Of a DNA stretch of 64,000 bases, positions 35,183-48,378 are shown one piece after another (positions within the stretch are counted from its first letter, which is position 1; each line of letters begins with the position of its first letter). The position numbers and the translations under genes were made by a program. The notes below the pieces were generated by a model that did no database searches, had not been told where the DNA came from, and saw nothing but the letters and a program-made list of their open reading frames with translations. Origin of the DNA: Mangifera indica. Its lineage: Eukaryota > Streptophyta > Magnoliopsida > Sapindales > Anacardiaceae. Location of the stretch: contig NC_058143.1 of assembly GCF_011075055.1 (NCBI RefSeq), positions 8,633,057 through 8,697,056 of the forward strand. Direction: 5' to 3'.

Positions 35183-37496
35183 CTAATCTTTGTATTTCAT
35201 CTCCGACATTTGGAAGCCAGGCATGTCAAATGAGCCTGAAAACTTCTCAACATCAGCCTTGAGCTCCTCAATATCCTTGTTATTCACTAGACCCTTGTTG
35301 AAGTCCTTGAGTAGCTTTCCATATTGTTTCTGGATGTTCAAGGTGATGGTCACAGCACGGTGTAGGAACTCTCCTATCTGCTCGAAGTCCTTCTCCACCA
35401 AACCCCTTGAGGTCATTGCAGGAGTACCTGTCAACACAAAACTCACTTTCTAATCACACAATAATAATAATTGTCTACCATCATGCATGAGGAAGCACTA
35501 GGAAACGAACAAGCATTGTATATTTCATTCTTTTAAATTAAATGCCTCACATTTCTTTGGGAAGCTGTACAAGTTTTATCAGCATTTCTTACCAATTCTC
35601 ACACCTCCAGGAGACAAAGCACTGCTGTCACCAAACACCGCATTCTTGTTTACAGTAATGTTGCACAGCTCACACACCTTCTCAACCTTATTGCCTGCAA
35701 AACATGAGTATCAAAGATATACAACCGAGTGTATGAAATCAATCCATTACCACCAAACTCCTCAAAGTAGATTGTAATATTTTACCAGTTAATCCAAGAG
35801 GACGAAGATCCCACAAAACAAGGTGGTTCTCAGTTCCACCAGTAACAAGCTTGTAGCGCTTGCCCATCAGGTAGTTACCAATAGCAACCGCATTGGCTCT
35901 CACTTGCTTAGCATAGGCCTTGAAGCCAGGGGTCATGACTTGCTTCAAGGCAACAGCCAAAGCACCAATCTGGTGATTGTGAGGACCACCTTGAAGAGAA
36001 GGGAAGACAGCAAAGTTGATCTTGTCTTCGAAGTCATAAACTGCATCTTCTGGCTGGCCCTTCTTGGGCGGTTTAGGACCTTTCTTGTAAAAGATCATAC
36101 CAGCCCTCGGCCCTCTCAGGCTCTTGTGACTTGTGGTTGTCACTATGTCACAGTACTCAAAAGGGCTTGCAGCTTCCTGCACTCCAAAAGAATAGAATTT
36201 TCACACAAAATACAATCAAAACTGAAAAAAGATAGAACTCTCCCAAACAAAACTTTCTTATACATTCCACATCTCTGACAACGATATAAAATCCAATTAA
36301 CTCTACTTCAAGTAATAATAAATAATTAAAACAAAAGGAAACAAAATCCATCTTCCCATCAAAACACTATTTCTTTATAAATTCCATTTCACGTTTCATC
36401 TCTTAAATCTTCATTACCACTCAAGATCCTTTTTGGCAATACACTACACACTCAAAAATATTGAAATAAGATAGAACTCTTCCAAAAAAGTACTTAATAT
36501 ATGAATCTTAAAATGCTATTAAATTAATAGACTTTTACAGATATTTTACTTGCGCAGCCCGCGCTGCATCTCCAAGAACAGATCTGAAATCTAATTAAAA
36601 CTAGGTAATATAATAACAATAACTAACACCGAAAAACAAAAGATCCATATTCTGATTGAGGATCCATCTTTTGACAACACATACTCCAAACCAAATCTTC
36701 TTCAAACAAAAACTAACACTAAACTCCACCAAATTGCCATGCAAATGAACTCTCAAATCACCCAAAGCAGATCCACACAACCAGTTAAAGAAAAAAGCCA
36801 GATCGAGAATCGAACATACCTCAGCAGCAACAAGGCCACTGATGTGAGCCATATCACAAAGCAAAAGCGCGCCAACCTTATCGGCAACAGCTCTAAATTT
36901 CGCATAATCCCAGTCCCGAGGATACGCGCTTCCACCACAAATAATCAACTTTGGCCTAAAATCCAAAGCCTTCTCCTCTAACTTCTCGTAATCAATATAA
37001 CCAGTAGTCGAATTCACCTTATAAGGCAAACTCTCAAAGTAAATTGAAGTAGCAGAAATCTTCTTCCCTCCAGAAGTGTAATACCCGTGAGTCAAGTGAC
37101 CACCCGAGGGAAGATCCAGCCCCATGATACGATCATGCGGCTGGAGAACGGCGGTGTAGGCAGCGAAATTTGCCGGGAACCGGAGTAAGGCTGAACGTTG
37201 ACGCCCCATTTGGTGGGGTCCAATCTGAAGGCCTGTAAAGCTCGGGACCTGCAGAGATTTTCGATCTCGTCTATGTACTCGTTGCCGCCATAGTAACGGT
37301 TTCCAGGCATGCCTTCGGAGTACTTGTTGGTAAGGGCGCTTCCGAGTGCTTCAATGACGGCGAAGGAGGTGAAGTTTTCAGAAGCAATGAGTTCGATCCC
37401 ACGGCATTGGCGGCGCTTCTCTTTCTCGATGAGGTCGTGGATTTCTGGATCCACGCTCTCCAAGGATGAGTTTCCCCACACTGTCACTGGATCCAT
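35183..37496 (-). CDS. SHMT: Serine hydroxymethyltransferase, cytosolic type, with one-base frameshift
   Basis: Pyridoxal-phosphate enzyme that interconverts serine plus tetrahydrofolate with glycine plus 5,10-methylene-tetrahydrofolate. Four exons on the minus strand: 37496-36820, 36176-35786, 35694-35593, 35427-35183, all with GT-AG introns of 643, 91 and 165 bp. The product starts [20 protein letters not shown] without a transit peptide and ends SEMKYKD, as in plant cytosolic forms. Conserved parts: [53 protein letters not shown] (cofactor lysine about residue 244), [15 protein letters not shown] and [14 protein letters not shown]. Length is 471 residues if one base is allowed for, equal to the family norm. 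In exon 1 a run of three G at 37175-37177 should be four: frame is lost after QPYSGS and resumes at PANFAAYT. It is either a real null mutation or an assembly error. Confidence 0.93.
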
Positions 37497-37678
37497 TGAT
37501 ATTGGTTGGCGGAGAAGAAATGAGAAGAGAAAGACGGGAAATGGTGGACGAGGGAGAGGCGGTGGGAAGTTTGGCGTTTTAAAAGAGATTGGGATTTTTT
37601 GAAATTACAATTTTAGCCTTCTTTTACGAATTATTACGGATTGATCGCATTTTTCCTCAAGTTATCAAATTTTGAAGA
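37497..37678 (-). promoter_or_regulatory. 5' UTR and short proximal promoter of SHMT
   Basis: Pyrimidine-rich leader just upstream of the ATG on the minus strand and a TTTTAAAACG at about 37576-37585 that may act as TATA box. Only about 180 bp separate the start codon from the Mutator-like element at 37679, so upstream control sequence, if retained, lies beyond 38582 or is supplied by the element. Confidence 0.45.
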
Positions 37679-38582
37679 GGGCCAAATGACTTATTTCCGC
37701 TCAGGGTATAATATAAATCCAAACTTATATTTGTCAATTTTAAAAAATTTAAAATTCTATTTATAAGTTAGTTTTTATAAAAATTTTCATTAGATTAAGA
37801 ATAAAATTATTATTTTAATAATAATATTAAAAATATATATAATTTATTATATTTCTCTCTTAGATTTTAAAAATTAATAATTTTATCTTTATTTAAAATT
37901 TTTCGATTTTAAAAAGTTACATTTTCTTTCTATTCAGGGTTTTTATCTTTTTTTAATTTACAGTTATATCCTAAAATTTTTAACAACTTCATTTCACTCC
38001 CTTGAACTTTAGTTTCTGACTTCCTATTTCGACATCCTCTTTGTTGGTCTTTGATCTCGTCCTTTGCTTGAGTCAAATTGATGTTGCTTTTGTCTTGCTT
38101 GAGCTATTTCGGTGACAAGAAATGGTTTGTGGGTTTATGGAATGGAAACAACGACGATGATTTTTCATGTTCCATCATTGACTGAGAAATCATTGACAAA
38201 AAGTGGTCATTATCGACATGTTGTTTTCATGAAGAAATAATGTCTTCGTTTGGTTGATCTTTGTGTCAACCGAATAGATTTTTGCAACATCAAGATTTAT
38301 GTGTCACATAGATCTATTTTCCTTTCGACAAATCGTTAACTAATAATTCATCATTGTTCGAAAAAGGAAAGAGTCTTAGTATGAAGGTTGATAAGTTTTA
38401 GTTAACAAATGAAACTTATAAAAAAAAATATGATAAAATTTTAAATTTTAAAATTTTATAATAAATAACAATTTTATATTTAATTTTAATTAAAATTTTT
38501 AATAAAAATTAATTTATAAATAGATATTTAAATTTTAAAAATCCATCAGTAAAAACATTGGAATGGGGCAAGTGTTTCGGCC
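37679..38582. mobile_element. Mutator-like non-autonomous element 4
   Basis: The left end (G)GGCCAAATGACTTATTTCC and the reversed right end GGCCGAAACACTTGCCCCA form the terminal repeat, with loose similarity of AT-rich arms further in. Flanks TTTTGAAGA (37670-37678) and TTTTGAAAA (38583-38591) agree at 8 of 9. There is no transposase. Same family as 18366, 19581 and 20823. Confidence 0.7.
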
Positions 38583-38591
38583 TTTTGAAAA

Positions 38592-39959
38592 TCTTCGTTC
38601 TCGGCAATATTGCTCATGACACGCCAATAAGAGCACACTGTGGATTGAATCGACCTAAGTAACATTTGGATACATTATGAATTTACCATTTTATACCGTC
38701 TGACGATTTACCTGACACGCTACAGGTTCTATCACTCTAATCAAACATTTAATTATGACTTTTCTTCATTATCTCACTTCCAACTTTTTACTATTGACAG
38801 AAAAACCCAAATACTCTTCATTATCTCACTTCCAACTTTCATTAGCAGTAAACTTCACTCAATCAAAGATAGAAAGATGTATATTATAAGTTAAAATCAG
38901 GAAAACCAGTTATATTCGTAAGGTAGGCGTGATCTGCTTCAATAAGCAAATTCACGCCTAATGATTAAAAACGAAATTTTCTTTTCTTTTATAAAATTAA
39001 ACATCTTATAATATTTGATATCAAGGGGGGTTATATAATTAAATAATATTTTATTGGAAATGGGGTTCGAATATTTTATTATTATGAGGGTAAACTGATA
39101 TTAGTCAGCTGAGGCTTTTCATATTTTCTACGCATAATCATAAGTCTAATATATTTACCATATGATTGCAAGATTAAACAAAATGTACAATGTTAAATTG
39201 GTTGGATACGAAGTGTGCGCACCAGGTTTGGTCACCGTAAACAAAATCCGATGACAATGCATAACTTTGAAGTGAATGTCTATATCAATGAGTGCAATTA
39301 AAGGAAAATTCTCTAGGTTTCCCAATAAGTAAGAAAGAAAGATCACTCACTTAGGAGAAGTGAGTGTGTGTCATGCTTCATCATTAGGTAGGTATCCTGG
39401 TTAGAATAGATTTCGTTTATTGATTACTATACAAAATGAGCAAGCAAGAAATGTTGTCGATAAATTGCACAAGCTAATTTAAAATCTCACTCCAAAGTTT
39501 TTTTTTTTTTTCAGTTTACATTGCAATTGAATTTCGTTTTTCATTATTAGAAACATCAATGAGTAGTCAATTTATGCATAATCAGAGCGACATCATGTTT
39601 TGTAATTGTATTTATTATAGATTTTGAAGACAACCATCTTCAAAAGTATTGTCTTCTAAAGAGAGATGCTACTTAACTACTTATGCAGGATTCGACACAC
39701 ATATATTTGTAAAATAAACATTTAGTATTTACGAAAATAACCTTATATTATAAAACTCACAAAAATGAAGAGTTTATAAAAAAATGTCTCTAATAATCAT
39801 TAAAAATAAAGTGTGTGGTTAATAAACATAAATCATAACATATTATGGATATAACAAAATCTATCATATCGCCCTCATGCTCATCTTTTATTGACTCATC
39901 TTTACACAACAACTATCATCAATTGCTACCACTAAAAATATAAAGGAAATGAGTGACTA
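38592..39959. other. Intergenic, nothing recognised
   Basis: AT-rich. One inverted-looking word pair around 38760-38860 (CTTCATTATCTCACTTCCAA occurs at 38763 and again at 38817). No gene. Confidence 0.45.
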
Positions 39960-41062
39960 ACAAAAAAGAAAGTGAAGAAAATGACATGCATGAAAAGAAA
40001 ATGCAAGAATCAATAACCATGGAAGCATATAAGGAGAAGGTGAGAATATTTCTTACTCCAAGCTTAAGTTTTTATTGTAGATTGATGGATGGTAGCTCCA
40101 CAAGTGCCAGCCTCCAAAGTAGTCTACCAAACTAAGAAAATCTCTTTTGGCCAAGAGCGTAGAGAGAAAGGAGAGGATTTTTCTTTTCTGGTCAGATAAT
40201 GGCTTTAATTCAAATGAATATGTTGTATCTAAAATGAATTAAAGCTCCCATTTATATAATGGTGGTTTAGTTAGCAAATATGTATTAGTCATTTTGTCCT
40301 TGTAAATTCTTAATTTAAACTATGACCATGCAAGTATATCTAACATATACTTTAGTCACCCTGATTTTATCTCATAAACACCCTAATCTTTAAAGTGTCG
40401 CTTTTGCACCCATATAATATTTTATATGATTTTACTTTTATTATCCTTCAGAAGGTGTTAGTCAACTCCGAATAATTAACCCTTACTCTTTAAAATACTT
40501 AGTTTATTGGTGTGATCTTTTAGGTTCACTGTGATGTAACTATAAGCCCTTTTTTAGATTATCCAAAAAGCATGTCCGAAAAATTAATGATTCTGGTAAA
40601 AATATAACAATGTATCATAGCCCCTAAACTATGATGAAGAAACACTCCATTGAACCTAATTTTCCAATCGTATGTTTCGTATAGGTAGGATCTTTCCATT
40701 GTCTAATCTTGATCAAATTCAAGTTCATAGTACGTCAAACCTCGATATTCTATGAATTATCAATCAATATATTTAAAATGCATTATCATGAACAACCTTT
40801 GTATGATTTATATTATACTCTGGTAAGAGATTTTAGTTTCCAATATTAATTGACATTCTTTTAGAAACACAAATTCGGATTGAATCAATGGATACTTTGA
40901 ATCCAATATCTCCAAGTCAATGGATCTCATTTTGATCATCATTCGTCTTTATATACAAACAATGTATGACCAACATGCCCTTTCATTTGAAATATGATTG
41001 ACTCCATATTTATGCGCCATATGAACCATATGGATTCATATCGAATCTAACCATGATATCTC
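39960..41062 (-). repeat. Family 2 LTR, inverted, distal part
   Basis: On the minus strand it matches 52756-53800 in order: CCTGAGAT, AGGATATTACCTACATAGAA-like pieces, GGGCTATGA, GTGAACCTAAAGAGTCACA-like, and AAAATCATATAAAATRTTATATGG. It is the second half of an LTR whose first half lies at 47990-48431. The gap between is the hAT element. Confidence 0.72.
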
Positions 41063-42807
41063 AGGTCAAACGAGCCCGAAACGAACCATATGATAACGAG
41101 CTCGAGCTTAAACTCGAGCTTTATTTGATATGAAAATCAAGCTCGAGCCTGAACCCGAATAATCACCCGAATAGCTCCACAGAGTTTATGAGCCAAGCTT
41201 CTGTATTCTGTATTGAAAGAATCAGCTTGAAATTCTTCTAGGGGAGGTCTTTTTCTAGCTTCTGATCCTACTCAATTTCTTCTACCAACTCATCCTCTAG
41301 TAAATATAAACTGATATAGTGGGCTTTAGCTAGCCTTATCTCTTCTTCTTTTTCACTTATTTGGTTGATAAATCAACTAAATCTAAATGCTGTGGAATTT
41401 AGAGATTGGTTGGTGAAAGTCAAAAACCTTCTAGAGAGTGTACAAGGCTTTAATGGAGAGGTGTAGTATGGGGTTGTGTCTTTAGTGAAGAACAACTGTA
41501 TTACACTTTTCAAATTATTTTAATTTAATTAGAGAAAATTTAAATTTAAATAAATAAATAAATATTTCTCCGTAACTTTTTAGTATATTTTTTGTCAAAA
41601 AGTCAAAGTCTTTCATTTTGGCTTGTGCATTCAGCTTTCAAGTTTCAAGTTCAACCTTTTAGTCTCTTACCATCTCACACATACTGCGCATCTTCTGGCT
41701 GTTTGTAAACTTTTTATCGTTTGACTTTCAGAAAAACTCATCACTCAGTGCCTCTATTGTTAACTTCAACATGTAATTGACTCTTTGTACCTTTCAAGAT
41801 CAAACACTTCCTCTGTTCCACTTCCTCAACGCTTCCTCTATGACGAATCATCTCTACTTTCAGTCACGTTTTGAGGTGACGAGTTCAGCAACAACAATAG
41901 AAGACATATCAAGTTTGTTATTTGTTTACTTGAATTTTTAATTGTTTGTCCAAATTAGAAACCCTAATTTTGGAATTAGAGTTTCTAATTTCTAATTTGG
42001 GGGTTTTGTGTTATTTAGTTTAATGTGTTTGTTGGTACTTTTTTTTTAGATCAATAATGTGTCCAATAGGTTTATAGATTTAGTTTGCATGCTTACATTT
42101 TCACTTTGCACTCACTGCTTATATTTAGGTAAAGAGATTCATGATTATACTATGAGAACTCAGTTGGATTCAGATGAGGTAGCTTATATTGATCAACTTG
42201 ATATGTTAAGAAGCCTTGAAATTTTACATTTTTTTTTTTTTTTGCTTCTAGAGATAAAGAAAGCTTAACCACATAGAATGTTATTTTGTACATGTTTTGA
42301 AACTACTGGCTCAAAAAACAAAAAATAAAAAGGCTTGGAATTGTTGCCGAAAATCTAGCTAATCATAGCCTAATGCAAAGTAAAACAATTCCAAAGAGTG
42401 CTATTTGGTTAATTCTTGAGTGTTATCCTTAACCTTTTAGCTTTTGAGAAATTATCTGAGTAAAACACAGCCACGACATCACCAAAATGCTTATCTCTAT
42501 GATTTTGTCTGTACAATCTTAATGTAATCACTATGATTACAAGTTAAACGTGTAGATTCTAAAGCTAATTGGTGAACTGAGTTTGACTTGAATCTTTGAA
42601 TGTTTTAAAGACCAACTTTGTCTATCTTTCAATAATTCCATGAACGTTGACATTTTCTTTCAATAAAAAGTTTGGCTATTTATTTTTATTTCATATTTAA
42701 TATTTTATTTTAATCCTTCATTATTTTAATTTCTATATTTTATATTTATTTCATTTATTTTAATTACGTTAATAACTAACCATCTCATTTTGACTGTGAT
42801 ATAGAAT

Positions 42808-45468
42808 ATGACATCAAGAAGAGTAGAACAATTTGGAGCAAGTTGAGCTTCATCGCAATCATCTACAACTAGCATGATGGCTCTTTCTACACGTACATCC
42901 ATTAAAAGAAAGTTGGTGCAAATTAATGCACGTATACCCAATCAAATGGTTGGAATAGATGATGTAGAAGTTGATATGGTTGCAATAGAAGATTTTGATG
43001 TTCCATCTTTACCTAAAGAAGATGAAACAATTGTACGTACCAAAGGACAATCAAAAGCACCACCTTCTGTTATTCCATGTTATAAAAAGAGGAAAATATC
43101 AGCTGTTTGGGAGTGTTTTCCAAAATAGATGTTTGTTATTATTGGAGATGCTACATATACAGTATGCAAGTATTGCAAAAAAAAGTTAAAATTACAAAAG
43201 ACCAAGGCTACTACCCATTTGACATAACATATGGGTCAATGTGTTAAGAGGAAGAAAGCAATGGGGAAAGATTTAGTCGTGGGGGGGACAAACTATATTA
43301 GGTTTTGAGTGTTCAAACTTAGGGTTACCTACTGCAACCATGGTGAAAACAAATATGAATTATGAGCATACCAAGGTAAGTTTGAGTTCAATTAATAACG
43401 TTTATTGTTACTAGGAAATTGTTATGAAATTAATTATATTAAATAATACAATAATTATGGTGTTGATGTTTTAGGTTCGAGAGGCCTTGGCTCACCGAGT
43501 TATGATATATGAATTGTCATTTAATATAGTTGAGCATCTCGACTTCATTAATTTTTGCCACGTTCTTCAACCTCTTTACAAAAAAGTTGGAAGGAAACAA
43601 GTTAAAGTTGACTGTATTAGAGTTTATCAAGCAGAGCGTTTGATGTTGAAGAAGACTTTTGAGTGTTTAAAGGTGAGTGTTTATCAACCTCTGTGATTTT
43701 GTTAAAGAAGACTAGTATCACTACTGATATTTGGAAGTCAGATCATCAAAATATTGAGTATATGATAATCACGACACATTGGGTAGACAAGACGTGGTCC
43801 CTAAATAAACGAATTATAAATTTTGTGCACCTACCTCTTCCTAGGAGAGGAATAGACATTACAACAACAATTTTTGAGTGTTTAAAGGGTTGGGGGATTA
43901 AAAATAAGGTAAAATCAACTTTGCAAAATATTTTTAAAAATACATGTATAATTTTATTGTATGTAATTTCATTAATATTTATTAATTTTGTTTGTAGGTG
44001 GAAACTGTTACAGTAGACAATGCTACTGCAAATGATAGTGGCATTAAAAGATTAAAGGAAGATTTCCAAATGCAAAGACCTTTGTTGTGTGATGGAAAAC
44101 TTTTCCATGTTAGGTGCACTGCCCATATTATGAATTTGTTAGTTCAGGATGGGGTGGTTGTAATTAAACCCATCATAGATAATATTCGAGAAATTGTGAA
44201 GTTTATCAAAGCTAGTGAGGCAAGAAAAAAAAAAATTGTGAAAATTGCTATGCAATGTGGAATAAAAGAGAGAAAGTTAATTTTGGATTGTGCTACATGA
44301 TGGAATAGTACGTACAAAATGCTGACTATGACATTGTAGTTTAGAGAGGTCTTTCTTTGTTTTATGTTTGTTGAATCAAGCTATATGTATTGCCTCACAA
44401 GAGAAGAGTGGGAGAGGTTGGAGGTTGTCTATGACTTTTTAGAAATATTTGATGAGATAACAAAATTAATTTCTGGGTCGCAGTATACAACTACAAATAG
44501 ATATTTTTAGGAAGTGTTTAGGATAAAAGAGATCCTTAAAGAGTGAGAATTCGATGAAGATTATGCTATAGCAACAATGGTATGAGCAATGTCAGGAAAA
44601 TTTAACAAGTATTGGGGTGAGGTGAATTTTCTTATGGCGATTGCTAGCATCATGGATCCTAAGTACTTAAGTTATGATTGATTGTGTTTATTATAATATA
44701 TATGTATAAAGAAAATGTTTCTAACTTATTAGTTTGCCTTGCAATGATTTCAGGATAAAGTTTCTGATGATTACTTTAGCATTTTCCAGTTTATATGGTG
44801 AAGAAAATGCCCTTGTAGAGATAGAAAATATCAAAAGAATGTTAGAAAACTTATATAATGAATACATTGACATGTTATCTCAAAAAATCCATTTACTGCA
44901 TTTGCACATCGACAACATCAGCCAAAGACCTAACAAGCACCATCAAGTATATCGGGTATGTTCAATCATTGTTATTAATTGAAACTTATAACATATCATA
45001 AGTTCTAATATTTAATTTATAGGTAAATCAACAAGCTCTTGATATTCTCAGAGTAAACATTTTGGTCCTGGATATAGTTGGCTACGTTTGAAAGATCATA
45101 AAGAGAGAACATACTTGGAAGAAACCATGAAGTCAGAGTTAGAAGTGTATTTTGAAGAACGTTGTGTTGAGATACCTGAGGATGTTAACTCATGCGACTT
45201 TAATGCGTTTCATTGGTGGAAGGATAAGCAATATAAGTATAAAGTACTTTCACAAATGGCAGTCGATATCTTTGCGTTTCCTATTACAACAGTAGCCTTT
45301 GCGAGTACATTTAGTGCTGGTAGTAGAGTGATTGACATGTACAGGTCATCCTTATCACCAGAAACAGTTAATATGCTTATGTGTGGAGCCGATTGGATAA
45401 GAACACGTTATAATATTAAGAAACAAGATGAGGTTGTCTATTACTTACCACAACTGCATGCTCTTTAA
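42808..45468 (+). pseudogene. hAT-family transposase (BED finger, hATC), broken
   Basis: Multi-exon cut-and-paste transposase. After an ATG at 42808 (stop at codon 13) comes a BED zinc finger: SAVWECF, then CKYCKKKLKLQKTKATTHL, H and C at 43098-43235. An exon starting after an AG at 43474 has VREALAHRVMIYELSFNIVE. The RNase H-like core includes TTDIWKS (first catalytic Asp), VTVDNATANDSG after an intron ending at 43998 (second Asp), LFHVRCTAHIMNLLVQDG and DCAT, stop, WNSTYKML. A further exon (44750-44950) has the YGEENA region. The C-terminal dimerisation domain is 45088-45468 (FHWWKDKQYKYKVLSQMAVD, then FSAGSRVIDMYRSSLSPETV). RICESLEEPER-like layout. Stops occur in at least six places and a frameshift near 43690, so it is inactive. 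Confidence 0.9.
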
Positions 45469-47829
45469 ATTTATTTTTCATTTAATTATTGGTAGTATGA
45501 TTAATAGTTTTCATTTACTTTTAATTTCATGAAGATGGAAGATGAAAGTGAGACTTTTGAGCTTATCTTGCCAAATAAATAAAGATATAAGGAAACATAA
45601 TATTTAATACTATTTGCTTCTTAATTGTTAGAATACTATTTGCTTCTTAAGGTAACAGAGGGAAAAAGAACCATGGGGTAATGAGCTGGTGGTTCTTGGG
45701 CATCTCTAGCAATAAATCAACAATTTGAAGAGTTTTCTTTTTTATTTAAATAATAATTCAAATATTCTATCTTTTCCTCTTAGGTTTGGTAGTCCCTCTA
45801 GATCCAAATTTCAAGACATTTGAAGTTGCCTAACCTTTTGTTATTCAAAAGTTACTGAAAATTTTGCTGATACATGAAAAATTTTGCATTCGGTAACAAA
45901 TTTTGTTAGTCTATTGGTTTCTTAGTCGATATATTACATTACTTTGCATTCATATGACTTAAGTATTTGGTGTTTGTTACTATTTCTATTAGCGATAGAA
46001 AGTGATAAGGAGTGAAAATTTAGCTGCATTTACATTACTTTAGGCGTCATTTGATGGTTGTTTTATATCGGTGTTACAATATTCTTATATCAATTAAAAT
46101 TCAAACTTAGGCCATAGTTATTTAGATTTGTCCCTAAAAATATGTCAAAAGAAAAGAAAATTGTGCTCTAGAAACATTGTAACTGATTATATGAGCTGAA
46201 GATCTAACAAATTTAATTTCTTGATCTGGGGTTAGGATTTCATAAATTTTGTAAGTAATTTTCATGAATATTACTATAAACCCATCTTTTACTAAATCAT
46301 ACCTATTTCAACTATGTGGTTATTTGCTTCTGTAAAACATTCAAGTAATGTTAAGACAATAGGGTAGTTGACCTTATACAAATAATATAAGATTTTCATT
46401 TCTACCTCCACCCTTTTCTCAATTTGACATTTATTTTTTACCACTCCTAGAAATGAGGTGTTGGTGAAGGCTGCGATGATGATAAATCATCATCCTCCCC
46501 TTCATCTGCTAACAATAAAATATAGAAACAATTTTCACAGAATTTTGATCACATTTAAGTTAACAAAAGTGGTGTAAAACCTGTGCAACTTGAAAAATTC
46601 CAAAAAAACTTTGTAATTTTGAAGGTATTTCAAGGATCAGTAATATGTATGCAAACTAATGAACTTCTTCTTTGGCAGAATTTGATCATAGCATCGGAGA
46701 CTAATATGGTCTCTTTCACTTGGGTAGAAAGGAGGTAGAGGAGTGAGAAAGTAAATATAGACTTGGAGGAGGAAAGTATAGAGCCATTTTTTTGTGGAAA
46801 GTAGATAGGAAGGGAGAGTATAACCTCTCGAACAGTTGTGTGGAAAGGGCGTTGGGTTTGGTGAGGTTATTGTGGAAAGTTGTTCTTTTGGTTGAATAGT
46901 CTTTACTTAATGTAAATTTTGGAAATCCATATTGCAATGCACATGAACTCTTCCATTTTTTTTGGTAATGAAATTACAATATTTAGATGTATTGAAGTTT
47001 TATTTCTACTTATTGTAATGCAAAAACAAATGGTTTATTTGAATTTTAGATGTATTATAGTTTTATTTTTGTTTATGTAACTGGGAATTTAATTGCTGTC
47101 AAGATTCATCAGCTTGGATTATGGGTTACCAGAGAATTCTCCAAACTATATTAAAGCAACAACAAACATAATTTATACTTCGAATGCTGACTATACAGAC
47201 ACTGGCTCTTCATACTTTATGCTAGATGAATATATAATTAATAAGCAATGATAGATGTGGCATGTCAGAAGTTTTCCTAAAGGGAAACGAAATTGCTACG
47301 AAACTGCTAACATTACAATATTTATGTGTTACAAGGAGCACATTGCAAATATTATGATATGTTTTTTTTATGACATGATAACATCCTTGGTCTTATCTAG
47401 TTCCTCTTTTGACAGTTTTTCAAGGCAAAGGTTTATAGCTGCAGTAACATATATTTGAAAAATTAAGGGCAACAGAATCTAAAAAAATTTAAAATGCCAA
47501 AAAAAAAATTGTGAAATTGGCTTTCCAAAACAATCCTTTTTCGTAGCCAAAGTTTTTGAGGATATGAAATAATATTAAATATGGCAAAAGCAGAATCTAA
47601 AAATGATTTTGTGATAATAGAAAGTCCAAAGCCTGAAAGGAAACATTGTATATCTATAGTTTGTAAAATTTGCCCTCATATTTTTCCTTTTTATACAAAC
47701 TTTAAAAAACAGGCTAAAGCATGCTTATGAGTTGATGCTAATGGAAAAATAACCTCTATTAAACAAGCAAAATATGAGTAAAATATTGTGTTCAATTAGG
47801 ATTGTCATATATTATCTTTTCCAAGGACA
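45469..47829. other. hAT 3' non-coding region
   Basis: No gene is recognised between the transposase stop and the subterminal repeats. AT-rich; short frames without motifs. Confidence 0.5.
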
Positions 47830-47989
47830 AGCTCATGAGCTCAGTTTGTGAGCTCAACTCGTTATTGGGCTCATTGAGCCCAAGCGAGCCAAGCTCGCAA
47901 GTAGCTCGGCTCGTATGAGAGTAGCAATCCGAGCTGAGTTTGAACTCGACTGAGTTCAAACTTAGCTCGACTCAAATCCAGTGCTAAGT

Positions 47990-48345
47990 ATAAGCATACG
48001 ATAAGTCATTGACTATGATTTAATGACCATATAACTTATTGTTATTAGTCTCGTTAGAAAAATGGTTCACTAATTGTTAATCCACACTAATGTAGTAATG
48101 AGATAACCATTATCATCATTTGCAATAATATCATTTCATGATATTCAACAAAGGCATTCAGTATGTCTATTATGTGATATTATTGTTTAACTTATATCAC
48201 GTACATGAAAAACAATTTGATAATTAAGTTTTATATACTAGGTGAATTATCTAGACAATTCATAGAAATACTTCATATTAATATAGATAAGGAAGTAGTT
48301 TACATATATAAACAAAAAAATTCTTTCTTTTATTAATAAATTGTT

Positions 48346-48378
<33 letters not shown>

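Larger units (their letters stand above)
41063..47985 (+). mobile_element. hAT transposon inserted in the inverted family 2 LTR
   Basis: About 6.9 kb between the two LTR halves. It carries a hAT transposase relic at 42808-45468. Both ends have clusters of GAGCTCG/CGAGCTC words: 41070-41170 and 47830-47965. Such subterminal repeats are transposase binding sites in hAT elements. I could not find a clear 8-bp duplication or terminal repeat; about 20 bp of the LTR (GTGTACGAAGTAATCC in the intact copy) is missing at the junction. Boundaries are good to within about 20 bp. Confidence 0.7.

Noticed and set aside
35190..36278. Plus-strand open frames opposite SHMT exons (35190-35453, 35823-36278)
   Set aside because: Shadows of the conserved minus-strand exons; no independent motif.
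36601..37209. A separate 202-codon SHMT-like gene
   Set aside because: It is exon 1 of SHMT read in the frame after the missing base, running on into intron 1; not a second gene.
42808..45468. Domesticated hAT transposase gene
   Set aside because: Stops in several exons and a frameshift near 43690 rule out a conserved host protein at this locus.
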